In this document: in pieces, positions 1 through 8,347 of the stretch
How the letters are laid out: the number at the start of each line of letters is the position of its first letter
Position numbering within the stretch: the stretch's first letter is position 1
NCBI GenBank assembly: GCA_910586295.1
Contig: CAJUGE010000090.1
Coordinates: 1-62,217, forward strand
Reading direction: 5' to 3'
DNA: 62,217 nt
Origin: an uncultured Bacilli bacterium
Lineage (GTDB): Bacteria; Bacillota_I; Bacilli_A; RF39; UBA660
Notes under the pieces: model-generated
Database searches by the model: none
Told to the model about the DNA's origin: nothing
Seen by the model: the letters and a program-made list of their open reading frames with translations, nothing else
Made by a program: the position numbers and the translations under genes

Positions 1-143
1 GACTAGGGGAATTTAGGCCTGTGGAGGGTGAGAACCCGAAGAAGCAGGAAAAGAGAGTTGTGAAGCTCTCCAAAATGAGTGAATTATTACGTAGTTTTAA
101 TTTACTTTTGTTCTATAAGAAAGTCATACTTAAATTTTTTTAA
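1..143 (+). CDS. tnpB: TnpB (IS200/IS605-type RNA-guided nuclease), C-terminal end, 5' cut by window edge
   Basis: An open frame entering from the left edge (frame starting at base 3) reads LGEFRPVEGE, then PKKQEKRVV, then SELLRSF, and stops at 141-143. This resembles the ragged C-terminal tails of Firmicutes TnpB proteins, which follow the RuvC/zinc-ribbon core and often contain a KQE(K) motif. The assignment is strengthened by the decayed copy at 19109-19300, where the same tail (LGEF, EKSELLRS) follows a recognisable TnpB RDIN-x-SLN motif in the same frame. TnpB is a transposon-encoded nuclease guided by an RNA made from the 3' end of its own gene and the element's right end. Only about 46 codons are visible, so activity cannot be judged. 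Confidence 0.68.
   Translation, partial: LGEFRPVEGENPKKQEKRVVKLSKMSELLRSFNLLLFYKKVILKFF
20..112 (+). ncRNA. Probable 3' part of the TnpB guide RNA (omega/reRNA) and element right end
   Basis: The tnpB 3' end folds into short hairpins: GGG-TGAGAA-CCC (27-37) and GAGAG-(8 nt)-CTCTC (54-70). The stretch GTGAATTATTACGTAGTTT (79-97 here) recurs almost exactly at 19278-19296. Between the two copies the first hairpin changes on both arms (GGG/CCC versus GAC/GTT), as expected of a folded RNA. In known TnpB systems the guide RNA overlaps the gene's 3' end and stops at the right end, so the guide would begin near base 113. Boundaries and function are inferred. Confidence 0.4.
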
Positions 144-160
144 GTGATGCGAAAAAACGT

Positions 161-189
161 TTGACACACTAACAAACGTATGTTATCAT
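161..189 (+). promoter_or_regulatory. Sigma-A promoter for the 210 gene
   Basis: TTGACA (161-166), a 17-bp spacer, then TATCAT (184-189) preceded by TG. It drives the acetyltransferase and radical SAM pair and lies just outside the TnpB element end. Confidence 0.7.
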
Positions 190-209
190 TAATGTGGGAG
201 TGAGATAAA

Positions 210-956
210 ATGAATGAATATGTAAATTTAACATTAGAAAATATTGATGAGGAACATATATGTTGCGCTATTGGGGATAAAAAACACCAAGTAGGTGTAG
301 AATGTAAGAAGAATTGGATTAAAAGCAAAATGAATGAGGGGCATGTTTTTAGAAAATTGAATGTTAGAGGGAAAGTTTTTATAGAATACGAGCCAATAGA
401 AACTGCTTGGGTGCCTATAATAGGAAAGAATTATGAATATATTTATTGTTTATGGGTAGCAGGAAGTTATAAAGGAAAAGGTATTGCTAAAGAATTACTT
501 GAATATGCAATAAATGATTCTAAGGAAAAGGGCAAGAGTGGAATATGTACGTTAACTTCTAAAAAGAAAAAACCTTTTATAGGGGAAAAACAGTTCTATC
601 TTCATTATAGATTTAAGGTTGTAGATGAAATAGGAGATTATGAATTATTAGCACTTCAATTTGATGATAATAAAACACCTAAATTTAATGATAATGCTAG
701 AAATATGAAAATAGATAGTGAAGACTTTACAATTTATTATAGTAACGAGTGTCCTTATGTAGAGTATGAAGTAAAAGAGTTATCTGAATATGCAAAAGAA
801 AAAAATATTAAAATTAACTTTATAAAAATAGATACACTGGAAAAAGCCAAAAATGCTCCTTGTATATTTAATAACTGGGCTAATTTTTATAAGGGAGAGT
901 TTATATCAAATACCATACTAAATGCTAATTCATTTGAAAAAATGATTAATAAATAA
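210..956 (+). CDS. GNAT N-acetyltransferase with C-terminal YoaP domain
   Basis: 248 residues. The N-terminal half is a GNAT fold that would transfer an acetyl group from acetyl-CoA; the CoA-binding loop is visible as WVAGSYKGKGIAKELLEYA at about residues 88-106. The C-terminal end (APCIFNNWANFYKGEFIS, then a short tail) matches the YoaP domain that is found fused to GNAT proteins in Clostridia and Bacilli. Between them lies a thioredoxin-like segment (IYYSNECPYVEYEV). The start is supported by GGGAGTGAG about 8 bases upstream and a strong promoter. It is followed after one base by the radical SAM gene, so the two are cotranscribed. The substrate is unknown; amine or antibiotic acetylation are both possible. 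Confidence 0.88.
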   Translation: MNEYVNLTLENIDEEHICCAIGDKKHQVGVECKKNWIKSKMNEGHVFRKLNVRGKVFIEYEPIETAWVPIIGKNYEYIYCLWVAGSYKGKGIAKELLEYAINDSKEKGKSGICTLTSKKKKPFIGEKQFYLHYRFKVVDEIGDYELLALQFDDNKTPKFNDNARNMKIDSEDFTIYYSNECPYVEYEVKELSEYAKEKNIKINFIKIDTLEKAKNAPCIFNNWANFYKGEFISNTILNANSFEKMINK

Positions 957-957
957 G

Positions 958-1845
958 ATGGAATTTATAAAGACAAAAACAATACTTTCTAAAGTGAAAT
1001 ATGGTAATGAGTGGTATGGTATTGATTATAATATGAACTTATATAGAGGGTGTTCTCATGGATGTGTTTATTGTGACTCAAGAAGTAATTGTTATCATAT
1101 AGAAAATTTTGATATAGTTAGGGGAAAAGAAAATGCTCTTAATATTTTAGAACAAGAACTGTTTAAAAAAAGAGAAAAGGGCGTCATTGGGATTGGTTCT
1201 ATGTCTGATACTTATAATCCATTAGAAGAAGTTTATGAGATTACTAGAGGGGCTTTAAGAATTATATCTAAATATGGTTTTGGAGTTTCTATTGATACTA
1301 AGAGTGATTTAATTTTAAGGGATTTAGATTTATTAAAGAAAATAAATGAAAGGAATAATGTAATTGTTAAATTTACTATAACAACACCTAGTGATGAATT
1401 ATCAAAAATAATCGAACCTAATGTATGTGTGTCTTCTAAAAGGTTACAGGTGATTAAAGAATTAAGTGATAATGGAATATTTGTAGGTATTATAATGAAT
1501 CCAGTTTTACCATTTATAACAGATAGCGAGGAGGATATAAGAGAGTTAGTTAAGCTTGCGTATGAAAATGGTGCTAAGTTTATTCATACTTTTATGGGTA
1601 TGACTTTAAGAGAAAATCAAAGAGATTATTATTTTGAGAAATTAAATCAAAATTTTGTTGGAATAAAAGAAAAACACTTTAAATACTACGCGAATAAATA
1701 CAATTGTGTAGTGCCTAATTATAAAAAGTTATATAAGATATTTACTGATGAGTGTAATAAGTATGAAATCTTATATAATATGAATGATATAATTAATGTA
1801 TATAAAAAAGAAATTAAGGATAATGAACAAATATCTTTGTTTTGA
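958..1845 (+). CDS. Radical SAM protein, spore photoproduct lyase-like (SPL family)
   Basis: 295 residues. The radical SAM cluster motif CxxxCxxC is at residues 32-39 (GCSHGCVYC), followed by an SPL-type beta-barrel with GIGSMSDTYNPLE and an MNPVLPF segment. Members of this group carry one [4Fe-4S] cluster and cleave S-adenosylmethionine to make a radical. The SPL branch includes the thymine-dimer repair enzyme, but most short members like this one have no assigned substrate. The ATG lies one base after the preceding stop and has no good Shine-Dalgarno of its own, suggesting translational coupling. True spore photoproduct lyases have a distinctive C-terminal cysteine; I do not see one here, so repair activity is not claimed. 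Confidence 0.88.
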   Translation: MEFIKTKTILSKVKYGNEWYGIDYNMNLYRGCSHGCVYCDSRSNCYHIENFDIVRGKENALNILEQELFKKREKGVIGIGSMSDTYNPLEEVYEITRGALRIISKYGFGVSIDTKSDLILRDLDLLKKINERNNVIVKFTITTPSDELSKIIEPNVCVSSKRLQVIKELSDNGIFVGIIMNPVLPFITDSEEDIRELVKLAYENGAKFIHTFMGMTLRENQRDYYFEKLNQNFVGIKEKHFKYYANKYNCVVPNYKKLYKIFTDECNKYEILYNMNDIINVYKKEIKDNEQISLF

Positions 1846-2133
1846 TAATTTATGAGTGTAAATAATGTATTAAGATTAACTTTCATAACAAAATTAAATA
1901 ATATTTCTTTAAATGGCAAAACGATTGTAAATGAAATTAGAACAAGAATATGAAATTAAAACCTTTTAAAATCATAGTAGTGCAGGAGATGTACTTACTC
2001 AAGTTTATGTTATTAAAAAAATGTCCTAGTTGCAAATGCACTTGAAAGTATGAATACACTATGATATTATAAATACGTTGATGGATAGCAAATAAGCATT
2101 TTATTAAAATATAACTATAGAAAGGTATTAATA
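1846..2133. other. Intergenic stretch, possible decayed coding remnant
   Basis: 288 bases without an intact gene. A 33-codon ORF (ATG 1852, ending ...NEIRTRI) is followed, in shifting frames, by short protein-like runs such as AGDVLTQVYVIKKM and VLVANALESMN, broken by stops. This looks like a degenerated gene but I could not recognise it. No clear promoter or terminator is visible. Confidence 0.25.
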
Positions 2134-2937
2134 ATGATATATTTAAAAAATAATACAAATGAAAGAACAGAAAATTGGAAAGATGAAGAAATCTATATAT
2201 TAACTGACTTTGATAGAACTCTTACACTAGGGAGCAGTTTAACATCTTGGAGCATATTATCAAAAAGTGATAAAGTTCCAAAAAATTATGTAGAAGAAAG
2301 AAACGCTTTTTATGAACATTATAGACCTATAGAAATAGATGAAACTTTAGACTATGATACAAAAAATAAACTTATGAAAGAATGGTGGACTAATCACATA
2401 AATCTTTTTGTTAAATACAAAATTAGTGAAGAAGTTATTAATACATCAGCAAGAGACTTAAGAGTAATGTCGTTTAGAAGTGGTGCAAAAGAATTTCTAA
2501 CCAATATGAAGAATAGAAAAATACCAGTTATAATAATATCAGCAGGAATTGGTAATTTTATCAAACAGTTTTTAATAGATAATGAAGTATTTTATGACAA
2601 TATATTTATAGTATCAAACTTTATAAAGTTTGAAAATGGCTATGCAGTTGGAGTAGAGGACAATATTACACATTCTTTAAATAAAAATGAGGTATCAATG
2701 CCAGAAAATGTAAAAGCGTATCTTGAAGGAAGAAATAATATAATTTTATTAGGAGATGGTCTTTCGGATATAAGAATGGCTAGTGAAGAAAAAAGACAAG
2801 AAGCATTAAAAATAGGATTTTTAGAAGAGAATGTTACAGAAAATATGGATATTTTTAGAGAAAGCTTTGATGTTGTTGCTACAGATAATACAGGTTTTAA
2901 TGAATTAAATGAACACTTAAAAGTGTTAAAAAGATAG
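2134..2937 (+). CDS. HAD-family nucleotidase resembling UMPH-1 / cytosolic 5'-nucleotidase III
   Basis: 267 residues with HAD motifs in order: motif I DFDRTLT (about residues 25-31), motif II as SAGIG (about 145-149), and motif IV LLGDGLSDIRM (about 206-216). The segment YRPIEIDETL, the EWW helix after it, the SNFIKF element and the KIGFLEE block near the end follow the cap and core of the UMPH-1 family. That family is best known from animals and plants, where it dephosphorylates UMP, CMP or 7-methyl-GMP. Homology is read from these aligned blocks; the substrate is inferred. RBS AAAGG lies 10 bases upstream. The gene is flanked by a short hairpin and a new promoter for secG, so it appears monocistronic. 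Confidence 0.8.
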   Translation: MIYLKNNTNERTENWKDEEIYILTDFDRTLTLGSSLTSWSILSKSDKVPKNYVEERNAFYEHYRPIEIDETLDYDTKNKLMKEWWTNHINLFVKYKISEEVINTSARDLRVMSFRSGAKEFLTNMKNRKIPVIIISAGIGNFIKQFLIDNEVFYDNIFIVSNFIKFENGYAVGVEDNITHSLNKNEVSMPENVKAYLEGRNNIILLGDGLSDIRMASEEKRQEALKIGFLEENVTENMDIFRESFDVVATDNTGFNELNEHLKVLKR

Positions 2938-2959
2938 TTTTCCTTGTAAAATAAAGGAA
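2938..2959 (+). terminator. Weak terminator-like hairpin after the 2134 gene
   Basis: TTTCCTT and AAGGAAA arms around an 8-base A/T loop directly after the stop codon. The 3' T-run is poor, so read-through into secG is possible. Confidence 0.4.
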
Positions 2960-2991
2960 ATTGTCATATAATATATGAGAGGTATGGAAAA

Positions 2992-3204
2992 ATGGATATA
3001 GTATTAATGATAGTAAGTATCCTTTTAATAGCTATAGTACTTCTTCAAAGTAATAAGGCTAGTGATGCTGGTCAAATAATTACTGGAGGTAATAGCATGT
3101 TGATGGGACAGATGAAAGAAAGAGGAGCAGAAAAGTTTATAACTAGATTAACCTATATATTAGGAATATTGTTTCTAGCAATAACACTTTTCATGGGATT
3201 CTAA
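2992..3204 (+). CDS. secG: Preprotein translocase subunit SecG
   Basis: 70 residues, the usual SecG size, with two membrane helices (about 2-20 and 50-68). The connecting loop contains SNKASDAGQIITGG, the conserved SecG Ser/Gly-rich region. SecG joins SecYE in the membrane and helps SecA-driven protein export. The gene is followed by rnr and smpB, the classic Bacilli order secG-rnr-smpB, here without the carboxylesterase gene often found between. A terminator separates it from rnr. Confidence 0.95.
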   Translation: MDIVLMIVSILLIAIVLLQSNKASDAGQIITGGNSMLMGQMKERGAEKFITRLTYILGILFLAITLFMGF

Positions 3205-3207
3205 TAG

Positions 3208-3233
3208 ACAAAGTGAAATACCTTTGTTTTTTT
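3208..3233 (+). terminator. Rho-independent terminator after secG
   Basis: ACAAAG (3208-3213) pairs with CTTTGT (3222-3227), followed by a run of seven T. Confidence 0.8.
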
Positions 3234-3281
3234 CTTTCTAAAATGGTACAATATTATATATAAAGAATAAGGTGATAATAT

Positions 3282-5378
3282 ATGAAAGATAAAATAATAA
3301 AAGTATTAAAAAGTTATGGGGGAAGAAAAGTAAATCCTATAGAAATAGTAAGTAAAATTAAAAAGAATTATAGTTCTAGTGATATAAGAGAGGTTTATGA
3401 AATACTTGAAGGTCTTACAAATGATGGAGTGGTAATTGAATGTAAAAAGAATACATTTAAACTTGCGACAAATGAATACCAAAAAGTTAAAATTGAAGTG
3501 GTTGGAAGTGGAAATGCCTGGGCTTTAATACCTACAGGAGATATTTTTATAGACAAAAGAAATCTAAAAAATGCTCAAGATGGAGATATATGCTTAATTG
3601 AAACATTTAAACGTGGTGGTAGTCTAGAAGCAAGAGTAAAAAAGATAGTAGAAAGAAATCTGCCTCTAGGAGAGATCTGTATAGATAATGAAGTGACTTA
3701 TGTTCGTCCATTAAAGCTTTATCCGTTTGATTTAGTTTTGCAAGAAAATCCTAACATATCAGTAGTTGAAGGAGAAATTGTTAGATTAAAAAGTGTAAGA
3801 GAAGATAACAAATGTCTTTTTGTTAAAGTAATAGAAAAAATAGGACATAAAAATGCTCCAGACATTGATACGTTAAAGATAATGGCAGAACTAGAAGTGC
3901 CAACTGGATTTAGTGAAGAAACAAGACGCGAAGTAGAAAAACTGCCAAAAGAAGTATTGCCAGAAGACTATAAAGGACGTGAAGATTTAACAAAAGAAAT
4001 GATTTTCACAATAGATGGAAAGGACACAAAAGACATAGACGATGCCATAGGATTAAAAATTTTAGACAATGGAAATTACTTGTTAAATGTATCTATCGCA
4101 GATGTTTCAAGATATGTTAGTTTTGGTGATGCTATATTTTCTGATGCATATAACAAAGGAAATTCAACCTACATGGCGGACAGAGTAGAACCTATGCTTC
4201 CTGTAGAATTAAGTAATGGTATATGTTCACTTAATCCAAATGTTGAAAGATGTGCGGTATCTTGTGAAATGGAATATGATAAACTAGGTAACTTAGTAAA
4301 CAAAAGATTATTTCCAAGTATAATAAAATCAAGAAAGAAAATGAATTATGATGATGTAAACAAAGTATTTGAAGGAAACACGCCTAAAGACTATGAAGAA
4401 TTTGAAAGCACACTTCTTAAAATGTTAGAATTATCTAAAATACTAAAGAAAAGAAAACTAGAGCGTGGAGAAATAGAGTTTGAATCAAGTGAAATAAAAC
4501 TAATCGTGGATGAAAATGGAAAAGTAACTGATATAAAGAAAAGAAAACAAGGTATAGGAGAAAACTTAATAGAAGATTTTATGATAGCAAGTAATGAAGC
4601 ATCAATAGAAATAATAACTAGTATGTGTGACACAGGACTTTATAGAATACATGGTAAACCTAATCCTAAAAAAATAGAAGAATTTATAAAATTTGTAAGT
4701 ACTCTAGGATATCAATTAACAGGGAAATTTAATTACGACGATATTACAAATAGAGATATGCAACTTATTATGAAACAACTTTGTGACAAACCTGACTACG
4801 AAATTATAAGTACTAAAATGTTAAGAAGTATGCAAAAAGCAATATATAGTACAGACAACATAGGTCACTTTGGACTTGCAAGTCCTAAATACACTCACGA
4901 GACAAGCCCTATAAGAAGGTTTTGCGATTTACTTATACATTACTTAATAAAGATAGTAGTATTTGATATAAATGTAGGTGTTACTCTTGAACAATTATCA
5001 AGTGGATTAAATGAAGCGGCAGAACATATAAGCATGACTGAAAGAAGAAGTGATGAATGTGAATATGCAGTAAATGATATGAAAATAGCAGAATATATGG
5101 AAAATCACATAGGGGATGAATATGATGCGATAGTAGATGGCTTACTAAAAACAGGTTTCTTTGTAGAAACAGAAAAATATGTAAGTGGTTTTGTTAGCCT
5201 AGATACTATAAACGACTATTACACAATAAGCGATGACAATCTATATTACACTAATAGAAAAAAACAGGTTGCATTAAAACTCGGAGACAAAGTTCGCGTA
5301 AGATGTATTGCCGCCTCAAAAGAAACAAGACATGTTGATTTTATACTTATAGGAAGTGAAAAAGATGGAAATATTTAA
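3282..5378 (+). CDS. rnr: Ribonuclease R
   Basis: 698 residues, a normal RNase R length. The N-terminal winged helix (about 1-60) and cold-shock-like OB domains lead into the RNB catalytic domain, whose Mg-binding aspartates are seen in DGKDTKDIDDAIGL (about 244-257). A C-terminal S1 RNA-binding domain starts near residue 612 (GDEYDAIVDG). The enzyme degrades structured RNA 3' to 5', including rRNA fragments and non-stop mRNAs in trans-translation. It overlaps smpB by 14 bases, coupling it to its trans-translation partner. RBS AAGGTG sits 9 bases before the ATG. Confidence 0.96.
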   Translation: MKDKIIKVLKSYGGRKVNPIEIVSKIKKNYSSSDIREVYEILEGLTNDGVVIECKKNTFKLATNEYQKVKIEVVGSGNAWALIPTGDIFIDKRNLKNAQDGDICLIETFKRGGSLEARVKKIVERNLPLGEICIDNEVTYVRPLKLYPFDLVLQENPNISVVEGEIVRLKSVREDNKCLFVKVIEKIGHKNAPDIDTLKIMAELEVPTGFSEETRREVEKLPKEVLPEDYKGREDLTKEMIFTIDGKDTKDIDDAIGLKILDNGNYLLNVSIADVSRYVSFGDAIFSDAYNKGNSTYMADRVEPMLPVELSNGICSLNPNVERCAVSCEMEYDKLGNLVNKRLFPSIIKSRKKMNYDDVNKVFEGNTPKDYEEFESTLLKMLELSKILKKRKLERGEIEFESSEIKLIVDENGKVTDIKKRKQGIGENLIEDFMIASNEASIEIITSMCDTGLYRIHGKPNPKKIEEFIKFVSTLGYQLTGKFNYDDITNRDMQLIMKQLCDKPDYEIISTKMLRSMQKAIYSTDNIGHFGLASPKYTHETSPIRRFCDLLIHYLIKIVVFDINVGVTLEQLSSGLNEAAEHISMTERRSDECEYAVNDMKIAEYMENHIGDEYDAIVDGLLKTGFFVETEKYVSGFVSLDTINDYYTISDDNLYYTNRKKQVALKLGDKVRVRCIAASKETRHVDFILIGSEKDGNI

Positions 5379-5787
5379 TAGAAAAGCAAAATTTAACTAC
5401 TTCATAGAAAATGAAATTGAATGTGGTATTGAACTAAAAGGAACTGAAATAAAAAGTATAAGAAAAGGCTCAGTAAGTTTAGATGATGCTTATGCAAGAA
5501 TAAAAAAAGGCGAAGTAGTTCTAACTAATATGTATGTTGCTAAATATGAAGAAGGTAATAGATTCAATCATGATGAAAGACGTGAAAGAAAACTATTACT
5601 TCATAAAACCGAAATAAAAAAACTTGATAAGCAAATAGAACTTAATCATTACACTTTAATTCCTTTAAAACTTTACTTGAAAAAAGGAAAAGCAAAAATA
5701 CTTCTGGGAGTTTGTAAAGGTAAAAAACTTTATGATAAAAGAGAAACAATAAAAAAACGTGATTTAGAAAGAGAAGGAAGATATTAA
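5365..5787 (+). CDS. smpB: SsrA-binding protein SmpB
   Basis: 140 residues from the chosen ATG, slightly short for the family. IECGIELKGTEIKSIRKGSVSL and the C-terminal KKLYDKRETIKKRD block are the SmpB signature; the basic tail binds the ribosomal decoding centre with tmRNA. A GTG at 5356 would give three extra residues, but AGGAAG (5351-5356) is correctly spaced only for the ATG at 5365. The gene starts inside rnr. No tmRNA gene follows, although ssrA is often placed here in Bacilli. Confidence 0.95.
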   Translation: MEIFNRKAKFNYFIENEIECGIELKGTEIKSIRKGSVSLDDAYARIKKGEVVLTNMYVAKYEEGNRFNHDERRERKLLLHKTEIKKLDKQIELNHYTLIPLKLYLKKGKAKILLGVCKGKKLYDKRETIKKRDLEREGRY

Positions 5788-5802
5788 ATAATTATTTACG
5801 AT

Positions 5803-5830
5803 AAAAATCCAGAATTTTTTCTGGTTTTTT
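5803..5830 (+). terminator. Terminator after smpB
   Basis: CCAGAA (5809-5814) pairs with TTCTGG (5819-5824), extended by an A-run/T-run and followed by TTTTTT. Confidence 0.85.
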
Positions 5831-6003
5831 AAATGGTATTAAGTTTTAAAAATTATTAAGCTATATAAATGATTTGGTGTATAAACTCTGTTGAAAAGAA
5901 TAACATAAATAATGAGAAACTTAAGAATATTGTGGACGAAGAATGCTACATATTTATTTTTGTTTTTAATATAAAATTAAATCATGAAATAGGTGATGAC
6001 TTT

Positions 6004-6336
6004 ATGAACAAAGAAGAGTTTAATAAATTATTGAGAGAAACTGATATCTATAGTCGCGAAGAGTATAATAAGATAGTATTACTATTAAAACATAACCTAT
6101 GTCAAAATATAAGAATTGCAAGAAAGTTATCAAAGAAATCACCAGAAGAAGCTTCCGCCTTATTGGGGCTTGAACCTCAATCTTTGAGAAGAATAGAAGC
6201 ATTAAATGATAGAGATGATATATCTTTAAGAGTATTGATGTTAGCTGTTATGGTCTATGATATGAATGCGGACTTTTATTTCAAAGATTGGAAAGAAAAT
6301 GAAAAATTATTAACAACAAATATAGAGAAACATTAG
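6004..6336 (+). CDS. Small XRE-like helix-turn-helix protein
   Basis: 110 residues. The central part (NIRIARKLSKKSPEEASALLGL, read in two pieces, then EPQSLRRIEAL) fits a Cro/XRE-type helix-turn-helix, suggesting DNA binding and transcriptional control. An upstream in-frame ATG at 5869 exists, but the 45 residues it adds are low-complexity and AGGTGATGA sits 7-10 bases before 6004, so 6004 was chosen. It converges on, and overlaps by a few bases, the minus-strand gene at 6333. No target is known. Confidence 0.65.
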   Translation: MNKEEFNKLLRETDIYSREEYNKIVLLLKHNLCQNIRIARKLSKKSPEEASALLGLEPQSLRRIEALNDRDDISLRVLMLAVMVYDMNADFYFKDWKENEKLLTTNIEKH

Positions 6337-6629
6337 GTTTTCTCTATATCTTCAATGACTTTAAACCAGTAACTAAAAAAGTTAATATTTACTTTATACA
6401 ATGCTTGAGAACAAGTGTTTTTAAAGATAGACAAATCCCAAAAGTATTTATCACGCTTTTCAATGATTCCTAAGTGATAAGTATTTTTTTGTGTTCTTAT
6501 TTCAATAAAACGTCTATCTATTAACACATTCCATTTTCTATTTTTATAATATTCAATAAAAGCATTTAAGTCATTGTGTTTGAAAAATAAGTTTAATTGT
6601 TCAAGTAAAATTCCAGAATTATATCTCAC
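6333..6629 (-). CDS. Small hypothetical protein
   Basis: 98 residues from a GTG start (6629) that has AAGGAGG about 10 bases upstream; the longer frame to 6668 runs through the ribosome-binding site and was not used. The protein is rich in aromatic and basic residues (YYKNRKWNVLIDRRFIEIRT, KYFWDLSIF) with no membrane segment or motif I recognise. Its stop overlaps the stop of the XRE-like gene. The strong RBS and clean frame argue that it is real; function unknown. Confidence 0.6.
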   Translation of the reverse strand: MRYNSGILLEQLNLFFKHNDLNAFIEYYKNRKWNVLIDRRFIEIRTQKNTYHLGIIEKRDKYFWDLSIFKNTCSQALYKVNINFFSYWFKVIEDIEKT

Positions 6630-6668
6630 AAAAGTATCTCCTCCTTTCTTTATAATATAAAGTACCAA

Positions 6669-6946
6669 TTACATATTGTTACTTTATGTAATTATATCAT
6701 ATAAAATTAAAGGAAAAAGGAACAGTAAAAACCACTATATCAAGTGGTTATATAAAATAATTATAATTGTAATTTAGGTTTATAATCTTCTTTATATATA
6801 AAAAGTTAATATTGAATTAGTTTAACTTTATGAGAATTTATAGTTTAAATGGAATATAGATGAGCAAACTTATTAGAAAATAATCAAAAATAATTAACAA
6901 AGTGGAAATCACATGATATAATAATTACAAGAAATGAGGGACTAAA
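6669..6946. other. Intergenic region with one hairpin
   Basis: It contains a perfect inverted repeat AACCACT-(6 nt)-AGTGGTT at 6729-6748, which on the minus strand is followed by TTTTTA and may block antisense transcription. The asnS promoter lies at the right end; nothing else is seen. Confidence 0.5.
6894..6922 (+). promoter_or_regulatory. asnS promoter
   Basis: TTAACA (6894-6899), 17-bp spacer, TATAAT (6917-6922) with an extended TG. No T-box or other leader lies between it and asnS, so asnS looks constitutive. Confidence 0.75.
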
Positions 6947-8329
6947 ATGAAATTAGATATAAAAGAATTACATGAAAGATATCAAGAATTATTAAATAAA
7001 GAAGTAATAGTTGAAGGTTGGATTAAAAGTCATAGGCGTCAAAAGGACTTTGGGTTTATAGATTTTACTGACGGAACTTGTTTTAAAAGTATTCAAGTGG
7101 TATATACTAGTGAGCAAACTTCATTTGAAGATATATCAAAAATGGCTATAGGTTGCGCAATATGTGTAGAAGGAACTTTAATTGAATCAGAAGGTTCTGG
7201 ACAAGAATACGAAATTAAAGCTTCGAATATTACATTGTTAGGTGGAGTAGATGATGATTATCCGCTTCAATCAAAGGGTAGGCCCACTAGAGAATTTTTA
7301 AGAGAAGTAGGACATCTTCGTCCTAGAACAAATCTTTTTAATGCAGTATTTAGAGTTCGTAGTGTAGCTGCATTCGCAATACATAAATATTTCAATGAAA
7401 ATGGATTTGTTTATTTTCATGCTCCTATAATAACTGCAAGTGATTGTGAAGGTGCTGGAGAAATGTTTCAAGTAACAACTCTTGATTTGGATAAACTTAC
7501 AGGACAAAAGGAAGTACCATACGATAAAGATTTTTTTGGCAAAAAAGCAAGTCTTACGGTGTCTGGACAATTAGAAGCTGAGACATTTGCATTAGCTTAT
7601 AAAAAAACTTATACATTTGGTCCTACTTTTAGAGCGGAAAACTCAAATACTAAGACACATGCTAATGAATTTTGGATGATAGAGCCAGAAATGGCATTTA
7701 CTGATTTAAATGGTGATATGGATGTAATGGAATCTATGTTAAAATATGTAGTAAAATATGTTCTAGATACTTGTTCAGATGAGATGGAATTTTTTGATAA
7801 ATTTGTAGAAAATGGATTACTTGCTAAACTTCATAAACTAATTAATAGTAGTTTTACAAGAATAAAACATGAAGACGTGATAACAATTCTAAAAAACGCG
7901 GATGTGAAATGGGAATTCCCGCCTGAATATGGAGAAGATATAGCCAAAGAACATGAAAAATATATAACAGAACACTTTGATGGACCAGTTTTTATAACAG
8001 ATTGGCCTAAGGATATAAAAGCATTTTATATGAAACAAAACCCAGATGGAAAAACAGTTGCAGCAGTGGACTTAGAAGTGCCTGGTGCTGGAGAACTAAT
8101 GGGTGGTTCTCAAAGAGAAGAAGACTTTGATAAACTTACTAATAGAATGAAAGAACTAGGACTTCCGTTAGAAGAAATGAAATGGTATACTGACCTTAGA
8201 AGATTTGGAGGTTGTTATCACTCAGGATTTGGAATGGGGTTTGAAAGATTACTTATTTATATAACTGGTGTGGAAAATATAAGGGATGTAATACCATTCC
8301 CAAGAACGCCAGGAAATTGTGAATTTTAA
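6947..8329 (+). CDS. asnS: Asparaginyl-tRNA synthetase
   Basis: 460 residues. An N-terminal OB anticodon-binding domain (VIVEGWIKSHRRQKDFGFI) is followed by the class II catalytic core: motif 2 FRAENSNT...EFWMIEPEMAF near 227-245 and motif 3 GFGMGFERLLIYITG near 427-441. It charges tRNA-Asn with asparagine in the cytoplasm. AsnRS rather than AspRS is supported by the overall length, the EFWMIEPEMAF block and the absence of the large bacterial AspRS insertion. The following small gene starts 18 bases after its stop and may be cotranscribed. Confidence 0.95.
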   Translation: MKLDIKELHERYQELLNKEVIVEGWIKSHRRQKDFGFIDFTDGTCFKSIQVVYTSEQTSFEDISKMAIGCAICVEGTLIESEGSGQEYEIKASNITLLGGVDDDYPLQSKGRPTREFLREVGHLRPRTNLFNAVFRVRSVAAFAIHKYFNENGFVYFHAPIITASDCEGAGEMFQVTTLDLDKLTGQKEVPYDKDFFGKKASLTVSGQLEAETFALAYKKTYTFGPTFRAENSNTKTHANEFWMIEPEMAFTDLNGDMDVMESMLKYVVKYVLDTCSDEMEFFDKFVENGLLAKLHKLINSSFTRIKHEDVITILKNADVKWEFPPEYGEDIAKEHEKYITEHFDGPVFITDWPKDIKAFYMKQNPDGKTVAAVDLEVPGAGELMGGSQREEDFDKLTNRMKELGLPLEEMKWYTDLRRFGGCYHSGFGMGFERLLIYITGVENIRDVIPFPRTPGNCEF

Positions 8330-8347
8330 TTAAAAGGAAGTGAAAGA

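Noticed and set aside
1..120. A structured non-coding RNA family (raiA-like or RNase P fragment) suggested by hairpins repeated at 19200-19310
   Set aside because: The sequence is open in one frame and reads as a TnpB C-terminus; the second copy carries the TnpB RDIN-x-SLN motif in the same frame, so the RNA structure is better explained as the TnpB guide-RNA end.
5788..5868. tmRNA gene after smpB
   Set aside because: Only a terminator and about 80 bases are present; there is no tRNA-like 3' end ending in CCA and no tag reading frame.
5869..6003. N-terminal extension of the XRE-like protein
   Set aside because: Low-complexity residues and no RBS at 5869, while a good RBS precedes 6004.
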